Below are positions 12,097 through 23,590 of a stretch of 64,000 nucleotides of DNA, piece by piece. Each line of letters opens with the position of its first letter. Positions within the stretch are counted from its first letter, which is position 1. Source of the DNA: Glebionis coronaria (Eukaryota > Streptophyta > Magnoliopsida > Asterales > Asteraceae); NCBI GenBank assembly GCA_025667525.1, contig CM046875.1, positions 200,608,125 to 200,672,124 on the forward strand, in the 5' to 3' direction. A model generated the notes under the pieces. It saw only the letters and a program-made list of their open reading frames with translations. It ran no database searches and was not told where the DNA came from. The position numbers and the translations under genes are program-made.

Positions 12097-12098
12097 AT

Positions 12099-12730
12099 TG
12101 TAACACCCCACTTGGATAAGTGGACCGTTACGTGTATTTATGGCGTGTCATCAAAGCATAAGGTAAATGTCCTAAAATATTAACTGACCATAAAGGAAAT
12201 ACCGGAATCAAACATCGGTAATCCAAATATAAGCTCAAAACATGAAAACTAAATACTGAAGGAAAGGACTAAACAATGTCCAAATAAGCAGAATAATGTA
12301 AGAAGTGCATAAAGTAAGAAGTCTGGATAGCTTCCATCCAAATGCACATGCTATCAGAATCCTAAGAGTGTCCTGGTGTACCTGCCGTTAGAACATGAAA
12401 AGGAACTACGGCTGAGCATAACGCCAAGTGAACAGATGTAAAGCATGATAAGAAATACTGAAATGAAGCAGATGATAAAATACTCAAAACTGTCAGACTG
12501 ATAAATAAAGTTGCCGTGGAAATCTGTGTATAATCTGAAAAGTCTGATTTATAAATAATAAAGCTGAATTGTTATCTGTTAAATCTGAAAACATGCATTT
12601 ACTGTATTTTAATTGCCAAGAGCTTATATAGGTCATGTACTATAACAAATGTTGCATGAGTAACTGGAGGGGTGACCTCGTCATGCTGTAGAGGGGTGAC
12701 CTCTAAATAATGTGTTGGGTAGAGGGATCA
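12099..12730 (-). repeat. Old Tekay-like 5' LTR, first part (interrupted by copy B)
   Basis: The plus strand begins TGTAACACCCC next to the PBS. The block is broken at 12730 by insertion of copy B and resumes at 16636. The matching duplication GATCA on both sides of copy B supports this. Confidence 0.7.
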
Positions 12731-13109
12731 TGTTAGCCTTAAAATATTGAGTCAAACAAGAATGTTCGGTCATAGGTTTCTATTGTAATATTTATTAGAA
12801 CGTTGTAATAAGTAGTTATTTAGTCGTGGTTCACGGGCTTGGATTTAAACTAATTAAAGTCCAAAAGACAAGCCCGGCCCAATATATAGTCCATTAAAGC
12901 CCGCATGTTGGTGGACTATATATACTACCCTCCTAGCATGTTAGGAGGGTGGATGTTCATTTGTAACTTCTTTTCTTAATCTAATCTCACCAAGTTAATC
13001 ATCTCTCTCTCTACTTTCTCTCACTACTTTCTCTCTCTAGGAATTCATCTCTTCTTCATCTATTTTCTTTCTTTATTCATTGCTTAATCATCACAAATTA
13101 TGGACAACA
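12731..13109 (+). repeat. 5' LTR of copy B (divergent from its 3' LTR)
   Basis: It starts TGTTAGCCTTAAAAT and ends ATGGACAACA two bases before the primer-binding site. It contains TATATATA (12919-12926) followed by the perfect palindrome ACCCTCCTA/TAGGAGGGT (12927-12935 and 12942-12950) and a CT-rich stretch. Apart from start, end and this arrangement it does not align with the 3' LTR. Confidence 0.75.
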
Positions 13110-13110
13110 A

Positions 13111-13123
13111 TTGGTATCAGAGC
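13111..13123 (+). other. Primer-binding site of copy B (initiator Met tRNA type)
   Basis: TTGGTATCAGAGC is a perfect match to the usual plant tRNA-iMet primer-binding site, placed directly downstream of the 5' LTR end ACAACA. Confidence 0.9.
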
Positions 13124-13540
13124 TAACCGGGGGTGTTTTGTGTTTGTTTGCTTATTTTCGTTGCTTATTCACTGCTTAATTATAAGCAGCTGATGTCATG
13201 GAGTCGTCTGTGTTGATTATCAGTCCATTAGCTGTCCACGTGAGGTTTGGTGTCACTTATTTTGGTCCAAAAATTCACACTTTACATAAAACTTGCTGGT
13301 GGGTATGAACAGATCTAAAAAGTCCAAAAGTCGGATTCTTTTTCCTCTCGTCTGTCTGTCAGTTTTCTTTTTGGTCAACATGTTTCCTTATTAGATTGTG
13401 GCTTATCACAGTTTTTTTAAGCCTTTCTGGGTATGTTTTGGATGAAGATGAGTAGCACAGATCAAAAAGAAAAACAAAAGAAAAGAAATATAGATCGGAA
13501 TATCATCAGATCCACTATTTTCGGGTGTCAAAACCCTTTT

Positions 13541-13690
13541 CCGATGGTGATTCCGATGGGGATTCCGATGGGGATTCCGATGGTGATTCTGATGAAGCTT
13601 ATTCCGATGATGCTTATTCGGATGGTTATTCCGATGGGATGTTTGATTTATTCCGATGGAGTGTGTAATAAATATTCCGATGACTTGTTT
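13541..13690. repeat. 12-bp repeat of the type GATTCCGATGGG
   Basis: About eight to ten imperfect tandem units of GATTCCGATGGG, with GATTCTGATGAA and similar variants, lie in the interior of copy B. Both strands are open (plus strand IPMGIPMG, minus strand HRNPHRNP), but this follows from the repeat and is not evidence of a gene. Confidence 0.8.
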
Positions 13691-14934
13691 TAAAAGAAAA
13701 ACATTCCGATCATGGTCAATCAAGAAAAAAAAAACCACTCAGAGACCTGACTTACTAAACCAATACCGACTCACACCAACAATCAAACCGACTCCATCTA
13801 GTACTCATTGTCACATCTAATACTCAACATATCCATGACTATCTTATCCCATTGACACCTAAAAACTTCATCTAACCAGACTCAAAAAACAGAAATAAAT
13901 AGCAATCATAAAGATCTCAGATTTTTTTTGTGTTTAGAGACATGCATGTCGAGATCTTTCAAGATCTAACACGAAATAAAATACCATCACAGATCTTTTG
14001 TGCTTAATCAACATATCATCATCGACCTTATAGGGATTTTCACCCTGTTGATATTCGAATTTAAAGAAAGAACTATAACAATCATGTTACGTTCTGACTT
14101 TGATTCGGTTGAAAAATCAACTAATCAAGTTGACATCTAACCAATACATACAAACCTACCCGAGAGCATTTATTAGATCTTGATGATGTATTGTTCCTGC
14201 CTCTAGTCTTCTTAAATGGTTCGAGGGATTTCTGAGCTTAAGATAGAAAGGCTACGGTAGTGAGACTCGTTTGATAAGAATCTCATGGGATTCGATTGGT
14301 TTAGTTTGAGATGAGAACATTGATCAGATGAGCTGATGTGATGTAAAAGTATCGTGGCTTGGTTAAATAGTTAATTGTTAATGGGATTTATGCTCATGAG
14401 TCGGATTTAAATGTTTATGATGAAGATTGAAGTGATTGAGTACGAGGCAGATTTAAGAGAAGATGTGATGAGAGAGATGGAATGGAGGCGGTGGATAGAA
14501 GTTGCTATGAGATTAGGTTAGGGCCAAGTGAGTATAATTAGATCACTGGTGTGCTTTATATATCCCTAACTGATTTGGGATAACTCACAGTTGGGCCTTG
14601 ATATACGGTCAGTAAAACCAACAAGATTATAAATTCACAGTGGGCCTTGATGTCGATTTGTATTGGATTTAGATATGTTTATGCTAGGCCGAGTATAGTA
14701 AACAATCGACAAAGAATTAGAGGTTGGCCGAGTATAATGGTGAAGTTTATTACTTAGGGTTTATTTATCGGGCTACAATGACATTATTTTTAATGTCCGG
14801 TATTCGGTATGTCTCTATCGAAAGTGCTTAATTGACAAAGAAAATTATTGGTTTAAAACCCAATATTTTCAAAAATAATTTCGACGACCTCACCGCGGCG
14901 CATCAGTTGGGCATATGACTGACGTTGAGCTTCA

Positions 14935-15412
14935 ATGACAAGTTATCTAGACAAATTATCCTTTAATGATATTTTATCATTTGTTCTAGATAACGACATT
15001 CTCAAACACAACACCAAAGCAAACAAAACACCTAACACTAAAACGATCCGATATAAGATTCACTTTAACGACAAGGCTAGTTTTGATTCTACAAAGACAA
15101 GTGATCACGAAGTGGATTTGGTATTCTTTATTTGAAGTTGAAGTGGGATTTCATGAAGGCGTCTACTTATTTCATCATCGAGCCTTCCTTCTATTTTTCT
15201 ACCCCTTTTCTTCAAACCCAGTCTATCGATTGATGACTTGCTTGGGCGACCAAATTTATGATTGAGACTTGAATTATCTAGTTTCCACTGTCAATGGGTG
15301 GATGGTCGACGACATGGATAACTATCATTTTTGGGTGTCACACGCAGTTGCTCGTGTGGATAACTTCAAGAGGTACAAGAGACTTGTTTCTGCACCGTTC
15401 TTCAATCGACAT
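14935..15412 (+). other. Unrecognised possible coding remnant in copy B
   Basis: A 66-codon frame from 14935 (MTSYLDKLSFND...) and, after a frameshift and stops, a stretch near 15295-15412 containing VDDMDNYHFWVSHAVARVDN look protein-like in composition. I do not recognise a domain. The region lies upstream of the conserved 3' interior shared by copies A-C. It could be a captured gene fragment or a decayed element protein. Low certainty. Confidence 0.25.
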
Positions 15413-16336
15413 AAGTGCAAGCTTAAGTAACAATTTTGGGGGATTGTACTTCAGTTTCAAGTTTGGAATACCGGGTTTACTTCACATGTGGTCACAACAA
15501 ATAGCCGAATGAATTCGAGGTTGGTAAGTTAGACAGAGAGAGATGGAATCAGCAATCAATTCTCACGGGATAATAATGAGCCTCATAACGACAATGGTAC
15601 TTCATAGTCTAAGCAAAAACATTTCAAAGTTTCTCAACGACTTTCAAAACTTTTCAAGACATTTGCTTAAGACTAAGAACTTCTCGAGTATATGGACGTC
15701 CACGATAATGATGCTTCCGAGAGTTCGAAATCATCATGGAGGAAGATCGTGTACTTTTAAGTAATCGGATCAACTTCCAGGGGGAAGTAGTATACATGGA
15801 ATGGTATCTACTTACTTTATATGATTTTTATGAAGTATTCTACAGGCGTGAGAAGAATTGTTGTTGATTTCCTGCATGTTACCCCAAACGGATTATCACC
15901 AAAACATAAACGACATGAAACAGTATAGAAGCAGTGTTATTTGGTGTAGTTCTTCTACAAATTTCCGTTGTGCACTTAAACCGGTGAGCTAGAAGATTGT
16001 TTAAACTACATCAAAGTGTCAGAATCTGCTTAAGATACAAATATTGGTTTGGGGGGAAGCTGATTCAGAAACTTCGTCAAAAAGAAGTCTATGAACAAAG
16101 TTTTTTAATACATGCTGCATGAATTGGGGGGAAGTTAATCCAAATCATGCATATTACAATTGTTCCACAACAAGCAAAGACAAAGAGGATTCAAGCTGAG
16201 GTACAAGTTATGAAGACAAGAAGAATTAAAAGACATCCTCAGCATTGGAAGCGCCTTGGAAGACTTTATTTTGTTGTATTTTTACTTGTTAGGAACATTG
16301 TAAGTAATTCCGTATGTCTCCACATTGGGGGAAGAT

Positions 16337-16630
16337 TGTTAGCCCTAAAATGTGAGCGCCATTTACGGAATTACATTAGTTTAATATAGCTACACACGCA
16401 GGACTAGTTTTGTTAAGTTAGAATAGTTCTTGTGTGTCTAGGCTATATATACCCCTCCATACTTCCATGGAGGGGTGAGGATTCTTCTTACTTGTGTATT
16501 TCCCTTTCTCTCTCTAAATACACACACTACATTCAAGCTTTATCTTTCTCTCTCTAAAATGTCTAAATACTTATTTTATCCTCCCCGACCTCCGGATCAC
16601 CCTCTAGTTAGCTTGAATCTTATATTAACA
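16337..16630 (+). repeat. 3' LTR of copy B
   Basis: It starts TGTTAGCCCTAAAATGTGAG directly after GGGGGAAGAT and ends ATATTAACA before the duplication GATCA. It contains TATATATA (16444-16450), the perfect palindrome ACCCCTCCAT/ATGGAGGGGT (16451-16460 and 16467-16476), CTCTCTCT runs and, from 16559, an ATG opening the peptide SKYLFYPPRPPD. It matches the LTRs of copies A and C in length and layout. Confidence 0.88.
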
Positions 16631-16635
16631 GATCA

Positions 16636-18386
16636 ACTCCAATGTGAAGGATGTAGAGCACACACAATATTTACCTGATAAACTGTAAACTGATAGCCGA
16701 GGATGCATCCATACGCCCCACTAATAATACTGATAAAATGGCCAATCTGAGCTAAATGGGACGCTGCAGGATATCACTCTCCTACAGGTGAGTCATGACA
16801 CCGGTGCCTCAAGTGTCATGGTTACTGTACCTTCGTAACTAGTACAACTAACTGGTCATGCTTGTATATAAGGCTCAGGCAATATCTTATTTATTAAAAT
16901 AATTTCTGATAATTTATAACATATATTGGGGAAAAATATTTGGCTGCAAACGGGGAATCCTAATCATGTATAGAAAGGAATTCCTTACTGAAAGGACAGG
17001 AAATCCGTACCTTGTGTTCAGTACTGACTGCAAGGAAACGCTTATGAGACTCCTAATCTGATTTCACGGGAGCTACATAAATGACGGACGTGAAATAAGT
17101 TAACTGATATCTGTTTAGTTTACTGATTTTTTAACTGTTCTTAGTTTGATTTTATTCTTGTATTATTGTTTGTATATAAACTGATAATATCTGGCTATTC
17201 GATAATATTACTGATTAACGTATTTTCCGTATACCTGAATGTTGTATAATGTGAAATTTCCGATATAATTATTATTACTATAAATAGTAATCTGATATAA
17301 TTAGAAAGTTTCTAAATTCATTTCTTATAAAATATATATTATATCACGCGTTTCAAAATAATTCAAGGTAAAACCATATCGATTTAAATTTACAAATTAA
17401 ATTAATAAATTTGACAATTTAAATAATTTATTTATAAAACATTTTATACATGATTTAATTAACCAAAATATTTTTCTCGCGTCAAAATATTACTACACCC
17501 GAAACCCAAGCTAAACTATCCCCGACACGCCCATGTCTCTGGTTGATCAAACCGGCCCACAAACAACCGGCGTGGTCCCCCACTGAATGTGCAGTGGTTC
17601 CTACTGCTAATGCAGTGGTAGCCACTACTCCTGCCTATTCTTCCTATTCTGCCTATTTTGTTCCCACCGTCTTTGTTATGGTTCCCACCGTTAATATATT
17701 TTTCCCACTGTTTTTGGACACCCAAACACCCCCTTTTCTGAGTAGCCCCAAACACCCTTGCTTTCTTTCTTTTCCTACTGTTTAGCACAGGAACCCCTTA
17801 TGGGGCTGGTTTTGGTCGCTGCTGTCACAACCACAACCACCACCATACCCCACTTGGGTCGCGGCTGCCCAAGGTAGTACACACCGAGACCCCCTGTTGG
17901 TCTCGGTTCGTGTCAAAACAGTAAAACCCGACACAAAGAAATGGGCTTCATGTGGATATTTATAACCCATTCGTTCTTGATTTGAATAACTGATTTGCGA
18001 TATAAGTAAAAGGAGTAATATCATTACCGTTTCTTGATTAAGGATGAAGTGTTGAACACACCCAATCACTTGAAGAAATCAACCCGGCACCATTGTTTCT
18101 TGATTATAGTTGGCGGCCGTTTTCTTTTTTTTGCAACCCTAATCCTTTTTTTTGTTACTGCTCGTGACAAGGGAATGGGGTTAACTCCCCGTATGTTTTT
18201 GTTTTGAGGGTGGGCCGGGCTCCAAAGCCCAAAACTCTTTTGTTTAACCCGCCCCCTTTTATATAGTTTTTCTATTTTCTTCTTTTTTTAATTCTATTCG
18301 TACGCTCGTATATTATTCTCGCGCGTTTTTAGAAACGTATAAATTCTGCGTATTTAATATACGTATAATCAAATACGGGTGTTACA
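16636..18386 (-). repeat. Old Tekay-like 5' LTR, second part
   Basis: This continues 12099-12730 after the copy-B insertion and ends GGTGTTACA at 18386, the inverted match of the TGTAACACC start. On the minus strand a TATA box CTATATAAAAGG lies at about 18269-18258, consistent with an LTR promoter reading to lower coordinates. ORF-like stretches around 17515-18069 show no domain and are best regarded as chance. LTR length without copy B would be about 2.38 kb. Confidence 0.7.
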
Positions 18387-18570
18387 ATTGTACTTCAGTT
18401 TCAAGTTTGGAATATCAGGTTTACTTCATCAATGGTCACTACAGATAGCCGAAAGAATACGAGGTTGGTAAGTTTAGCCAGAGAGTAAATGAGTAGAGAT
18501 GTGATCAGCAAACAATTCTCACGAGCAACTTGAGCTACAGAACGTCAACAAATATTTCTGCTTCAGACAC

Positions 18571-18860
18571 GAACATCTCGCGATTCTGATTGTACTTGTC
18601 AGATGATGCTTCCGAGTGCTCTTAACCACCATACTTTTGACAAGAACATCTCACGATTCTGAGCATACACGTCAGATGATGCTTCTGAGTGTTCTTCACC
18701 ATCATACTTTTGATAAGAAGATTTCGCGATTCTGAGCGTACTCGTCAGATGATGCTTCCGAGTGTTCTTCACCATCATACTTTCAACAAGAACATCTTGC
18801 GATTTTGACCGTAAACGTCAGATGATGCTTCCGAGAGTTCGTAACCATCATGGGGGAAGA
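18571..18860. repeat. 73-bp tandem repeat, four units
   Basis: Units start at 18571, 18644, 18717 and 18790, exactly 73 bp apart. Each contains GAACATCTCGCGATTCTG and GTCAGATGATGCTTCCGAG. Copies A and B carry one unit at the corresponding place. Confidence 0.92.
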
Positions 18861-19396
18861 ACGTGTACTTTAGAGTACTTAGTTCAACCTCCAGGGGGAA
18901 GTATTCTACAAGCGTGAGAAGATTTGTTGCTGATTTCTTGCATGTTCCCCCAAACACATAATCATGAAGACCAAAAATGTCAAGGAAGCAGTTACTTGGT
19001 GTGGTTTGATTCTTCTTCTACAAAATTCCGCGATGCACTTTAAATGTCAAAGATGGAAGATTTCTCAAGCTACAGAATCTGCTCAAGACAGGGATATTGG
19101 TTTGGGGGGAAGCTGATTCAGAAGCTTCGTCAAAAAGAAGTCTTTGAAGAAAGATTTTCAAGACATGTGGTATGAATTGGGGGGAATTTAATCTAGTTCA
19201 TACATGATACAATGGTTCCTCAACAAGCAAAGACAAATAGGATTCAAACTGGGGTATAAGTTTTTCTAGAAGACTTGAAGACAACAACGTCATCCTCAGC
19301 ATTTGAAGCAAACTTAATACTGTTATAATTTTGTTGTATTTGCATTTGTTAGGAACATTATAAGTAATTCCGTATGTCTCCACATTGAGGGGAGAT

Positions 19397-19687
19397 TGTT
19401 AGCCTTAAAATGTGTGCGACTAACAGAATTACATTAGTTTCATAGCCGGGACTTGCAGGGACTAATATTGTCATATGTAATAGCCCAAGTCCCGTGCTAT
19501 ATATACCCCTCCGTACTTCCATGGAGGGGTGAGGATAATCATTTTACTTGTTTTTCTTTCTCTCACTAGAAATAAACTCTTTGTTTCTAGTATCTCTTGT
19601 TTCTCTCTCTACCATGGCTAAACAACACTTCTATCCTCCCCGACCTCCGGATCTTTTACCCGTTTTCTTAGTGAATCCAAGTTAACA
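19397..19687 (+). repeat. 3' LTR of copy C
   Basis: It starts TGTTAGCCTTAAAATGTG and ends CAAGTTAACA. It has TATATA (about 19499), the palindrome ACCCCTCCGT/ATGGAGGGGT with one G-T pair, and an ATG in a good plant context (ACCATGGC, about 19613) opening AKQHFYPPRPPD. The 291-bp length agrees with copies A and B. Confidence 0.85.
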
Positions 19688-22600
19688 AAGTCTTTTCACT
19701 TTTAGTCCTCCACAAAGTCAACCATACAAGTTAACACATTGAAGAATGAAGAAATGCCAAAAAAACCCTTCGAATATCATCAAATGGCAAGAAATACCCC
19801 TGAAAATACTTTTCAAAACTTTTTGGGGCAAAAGTCTAAAAAACTAAACTTGGATAACAAAGGGATTCAGATTTATTCATGTTTTAACCACAAGTGAAAG
19901 AAGAATGGAAGAAGGAGGGTATAAACTGCCAAGACACTATACTTACCTAGACCAGTGATGGCTTGCCACGTGCCCCACTAACACAAATCAGCCAATCACA
20001 AGCCATAAACTTACCACCCACATCTCACTCAGTCGGTTTACTTAACTAATTAATAATTAGTTAATAAACACGCGCCAAACAACTATTTAAACATTAAACA
20101 AGATCTAAAGCCATGTTCTTCATGTTCATCAGCCAATTTGGGTTTTTCTTAACCACAACGAATTAACCCTTAATCACCTCCAGATTTAAGATTAATGTGG
20201 TACTAATCATAACCCAAACATTAAACACTTTGCCACCTCATCACAAGACTCGCATGAGACCATCCCTGCACACGTTTTTTGGGGAAAATGCTAAAACCAT
20301 GCAGAGAATCTACACACCATAATGAAGCTTACATTTTAAGCTTGTTGTGAGCCCTTGGTCATAATTCCACCACTTTTCCAGCTTTACAAACGTCAAAAAT
20401 CCTTCACATGTTCATGAGATATTCAAACTACAAGGGCACTCTTGGAAGTTCACCATTAGGGTTTTCACTTTTTATTCAGCATCTTAGGTTTCTTGTAGCC
20501 TATATAAGGCATTAGCATTACAACATTTAGCTTTGCTCTTGGTTTTTCTTTGGTCAACTTTCAGTAAATCCTTGTTTCAAGATTAATGAAAAAGTGTTTG
20601 AATTGTCTGACGAAATCCAAGTGTCACCTTTAATATATTGTTGTTATTGATTCTAGTTTGTGAATTTAAAGTTTCAAAACCTGTTTTCAAAGATTGTGCA
20701 AGAAATTGCAAGTTTTTCCAAAATCTGATATTTTTCTAAGTTCTTGGTTCAAACCTTTAAAATTTTGGATTACAAGTGGTCATAGCACCCTGATAAGGAG
20801 CTTATCAAGGTGTAGTGAGCTTGTGGTTTGGGGATATTCAAGGAGTGGGAACAAGCTTGAATTAATCAGCTTTTATTTTCTATTTTCTTTTTTTATATAA
20901 TCTGCTTGTTCTAACCTTGTTGTTCTTAGCAGCCTATTGGAAGCTTGTGCCTTGTTAAGCTAGGCACATAAGCTCTAAAATTCGTGAGTGTGGATGTAAA
21001 TTCATGAGGTTTGAGTTCTCTTACCAAAAATCTGTTAAAAAAGTGATATTAAGTGATTTTGTGATCTGATGTTATTTGAGTTGTTCTTGTGGCTTGAATT
21101 TAGTTAATACTGCTTGATATTGTTGGTATGATGCTAGATTAGGCTTGGGTAAACCTGTTACACACTTATGCTTTGTTAAATCTTTGATTAAAAAGTGAAA
21201 GGGGTGTTTGGGTCCACTGATTTAAGGTTCTTGTTTGATTTTGAGTTAGTGTATAAGGTTGTTAAGTGTTGGTATTTGTTTGTCAAGTTTTTGAGTTCTG
21301 ATATTTGCATGTTTTGCTCTTTGAAACATCAAATCTGATATTGTGCTATATCTTGCTTGTTTTTTTACTATTTTGACCTAAAATCTTGGTAACACTTAGA
21401 GTGTATGCATGTTTAGGATTAAAAAGTGCTTAAATGAAGTTTGTGTAACCTGCTTTAGAGATTTGAAGGTTTGAAATTGGATATGTGGTCAAATATATCA
21501 GCAACCTCACTTTGTGTTCTTCATTTGTTCATCAATAACTTTCATAGCTTGAATCTTTGTCTAAACCTTGAACCAGTGTATGAAACAAGTTGATTTGTGT
21601 TCATTTGAATTTATTATAGCTTGTGTATGCATTTGGTGAACTTTGGTTGGCTTAATCTTGCTAAATCTGCTTATTTCTTGAAAACTGCTTATTATCTAAG
21701 TCTGTGCAATGTCTGATGCTTGTTTGAATTAACTGTATCAATTGGCCTGTTGTTTTTGTGATTCTTTTGTTGTTATTGAATCCTTATAACCCACTGGTTA
21801 TAAGGGAGCCTTTGTGTTCTTTGATTCCAAAAAAAATCCATATAAGACAAAAAGTCAAGAAAGTCAAGCAGTAGAAACTTTTCCCACTGCTGGACACCAA
21901 AAACTAGCCACTGCTAGTGTTAATTTTCAAACAGCTTATCAATAAGCTGTTCTATCTTATTTAGACTTGCAACAACTTTGATTTCGTGATCAATCTTCAT
22001 CATTTGACCCATTTGTTTATTCTAGAGCTTTTTAGGGTTTGACTTTAGGGTTTGACTAGAAAACCAATTGACTTGACTTTTTCATAAGTGCTTATTTGCT
22101 TATCCCAGCTTATTGAGTGGTTCTTTTTGAAAACTTTTTGTTGATTTTGCTTAATTAAGTCATTTGAAACCTTTTGCAAAAAGAATCAGCACTTGAAACA
22201 GCCTAGAACGCAAAAACGACTATTCTGTCGTTTTGTGTAGAGAGCTTTTGCTTATTTCAGGCTAATTTCTTGGGCTTTTTCAAAATTTCTTCTTACAGAT
22301 CTCTTTAGTATCCCAAAAGAATCTTGTGTGTCAAATTAGAGCATATGGCATTAGCTTATGGCTTAATGGGCCAAAAAGCCCATTAAGAATAAGTTGTTGA
22401 CTATTAAGCTGTGATAAGCACATTTTCAGCTTTTGGACCTTTTGACTTTTGTTCTTAAAATCAAATTTTGAGTGAGATAGGTGATTTTGGGCTTATTTGG
22501 AGATCATTTTTCTTATTGGGCCAAAGTTAGCCCATTAAGCACGTTGTTTGGGTTTTTGGCCCATTTGGAGGCCCATTAGGGATAATTTGGTCATTTCAAG

Positions 22601-23359
22601 TTCATTTTTTGTTTAAATTAGGTTAATTTAAACTAGTTTGCAAGTTTTTAGAATTTTTATAAATTTTTTATTTTTAATAATATTTTATTATTATTTTATT
22701 ATTAAAATTAGTTTTTAATATTTTTGCAACTTTTTCATTTTCTCAGGTTAAAAACATTAAGTTAGGATATTTAGAACTTTTAGATTAATTTTCTTGTCAT
22801 TTAATTAATTTTAAGGATTATTTTAATATGCTAATGGTTTTTAATCATTTTTAAATAGTTTTAATTAATTTTAAATTTTCCAAAAATAGTTTTTAGTTTG
22901 GTTAAGTTATTTTAGAGGTTTACAAGTTGAAAAATCTCATTTTAGGCTTTTTGTTAATTAAATTGATTTTTTGGGATTTAATTAGCATTAAAAATTATTA
23001 TTTAATTAAATAAAAAGTTTGAATGAAATTTGATTTTTTGTAAACTCTAATTACATTTTCTGGGATTTATTGCAATTTTCTAGTAATTTTTAGGATAATT
23101 TTTAAATTTAGTCACTTTTTACGGTTTTACGTTCACGACTTTCGTCTTAGTTTAATTTTAATCGTATCCGTCATCCTTTTCTCTTTTCTTTTCTCATAAT
23201 CATAATCACAAATATTAATCATCTCTTTACACAACACACTAGCTTCCTTGAGAACGAACTTACTCATTGGGTCATTTACACTTGGTTTTCCTAAACCACT
23301 TGTTTAATACTTACCCTAATTATCTCGTTTTCCTAAACGAGTGTGAATTTACAACTACA
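19688..23359 (+). repeat. Athila-like LTR, truncated or solo, plus orientation
   Basis: This 3.7-kb non-coding AT-rich block resembles 53000-57012 along its length: a TATA box (CCTATATAAGGC, about 20498), a block with GACTATTCTGTCGTTTTGTG (compare 56339), blocks of TGGGCC/GGCCCA, and an end GGTTTTCCTAAACGAG...ACAACTACA matching the other LTR end. No coding sequence is supported. The small ORF at 20694-20900 has no recognisable feature. Its start is interrupted by copy C and its end abuts a fragment of the Tekay-derivative LTR at 23360. Identity is clearly below 80 percent, so it is old. Confidence 0.6.
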
Positions 23360-23590
23360 GTATTTATATTTTGTTAAGTGTTTTGTATACACATAAGAGT
23401 ATGTATTTTATTTGTCCATGTTTTAATTACAAAGTAAATGTCATGTAATTATTTGTAAAATCATATAAGTATGTAAGCATACTCAAAACATGTTCATATA
23501 TATTATGGAAATATATTACATGAGAAATGTTCTAGCATCATTGGGTAAACTTTTATTAAATTTTATCATGGTAAAATCAAGGACTTTACA
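23360..23590 (-). repeat. 3' LTR fragment of the Tekay-like derivative
   Basis: TTTATATTTTGTTAAGTG through ACTTTACA matches 44603-44830 with only a handful of differences over about 228 bp. In both places the plus-strand end is TTTACA. The rest of this LTR has been displaced by the neighbouring Athila-like LTR. Confidence 0.85.

Larger units (their letters stand above)
7809..12098 (-). pseudogene. Old Tekay-like Ty3/gypsy gag-pol and leader, heavily decayed
   Basis: Minus-strand fragments can still be read. Gag/linker pieces lie near 10670-10090. A stretch at 9562-9359 carries LLQELSEQGFIRP and IDHRKLYKITIHNR, the decayed counterpart of the conserved RT segment that is intact in the young element near 38080-38220. 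The RT catalytic motif survives near 9170-9130 as FINNILIC, both Asp replaced by Asn. RNase H and integrase are not readable. The leader 10680-12080 holds a series of hairpins (11452-11939) and a 50-bp repeat. Repeated GTGAACGTG words occupy 8040-8460. The low-coordinate LTR is missing: the sequence starts directly after copy A at 7809. Confidence 0.7.
12731..16630 (+). mobile_element. Copy B: complete ~3.9-kb non-autonomous LTR element
   Basis: The element is bounded by the direct repeat GATCA (12726-12730 and 16631-16635). It has a 379-bp LTR (12731-13109), a PBS TTGGTATCAGAGC (13111-13123), a long non-coding interior, a PPT ATTGGGGGAAGA and a 294-bp 3' LTR (16337-16630). No gag, protease, RT, RNase H or integrase can be read, so it must be mobilised in trans, like a LARD-type element. 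It is inserted in the LTR of the old minus-strand Tekay-like element. Oddly the two LTRs share only their first ~15 bases, the TATA region layout and terminal CA. 13130-14930 shows nothing coding; it holds a 12-bp GATTCCGATGGG-type repeat at 13541-13690. Confidence 0.75.
18387..19687 (+). mobile_element. Copy C of the small LTR family, 5'-truncated
   Basis: It begins ATTGTACTTCAGTTTCAAG, which matches copy B at 15444, so the old Tekay-like element inserted at this point. It follows copies A and B through the 3' interior and ends with a complete LTR (19397-19687). Copy C is the most diverged of the three. The segment that is single in A and B is repeated four times here (18571-18860). No protein domain is readable. 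Confidence 0.7.

Noticed and set aside
13433..13738. Repetitive IPMGIPMG / HRNPHRNP peptides on both strands
   Set aside because: Explained by the 12-bp GATTCCGATGGG nucleotide repeat.
17515..18069. ORFs on both strands with Pro/Thr-rich or Gly-rich translations
   Set aside because: They lie in the LTR of the old Tekay-like element beside its TATA box; no domain is recognisable.
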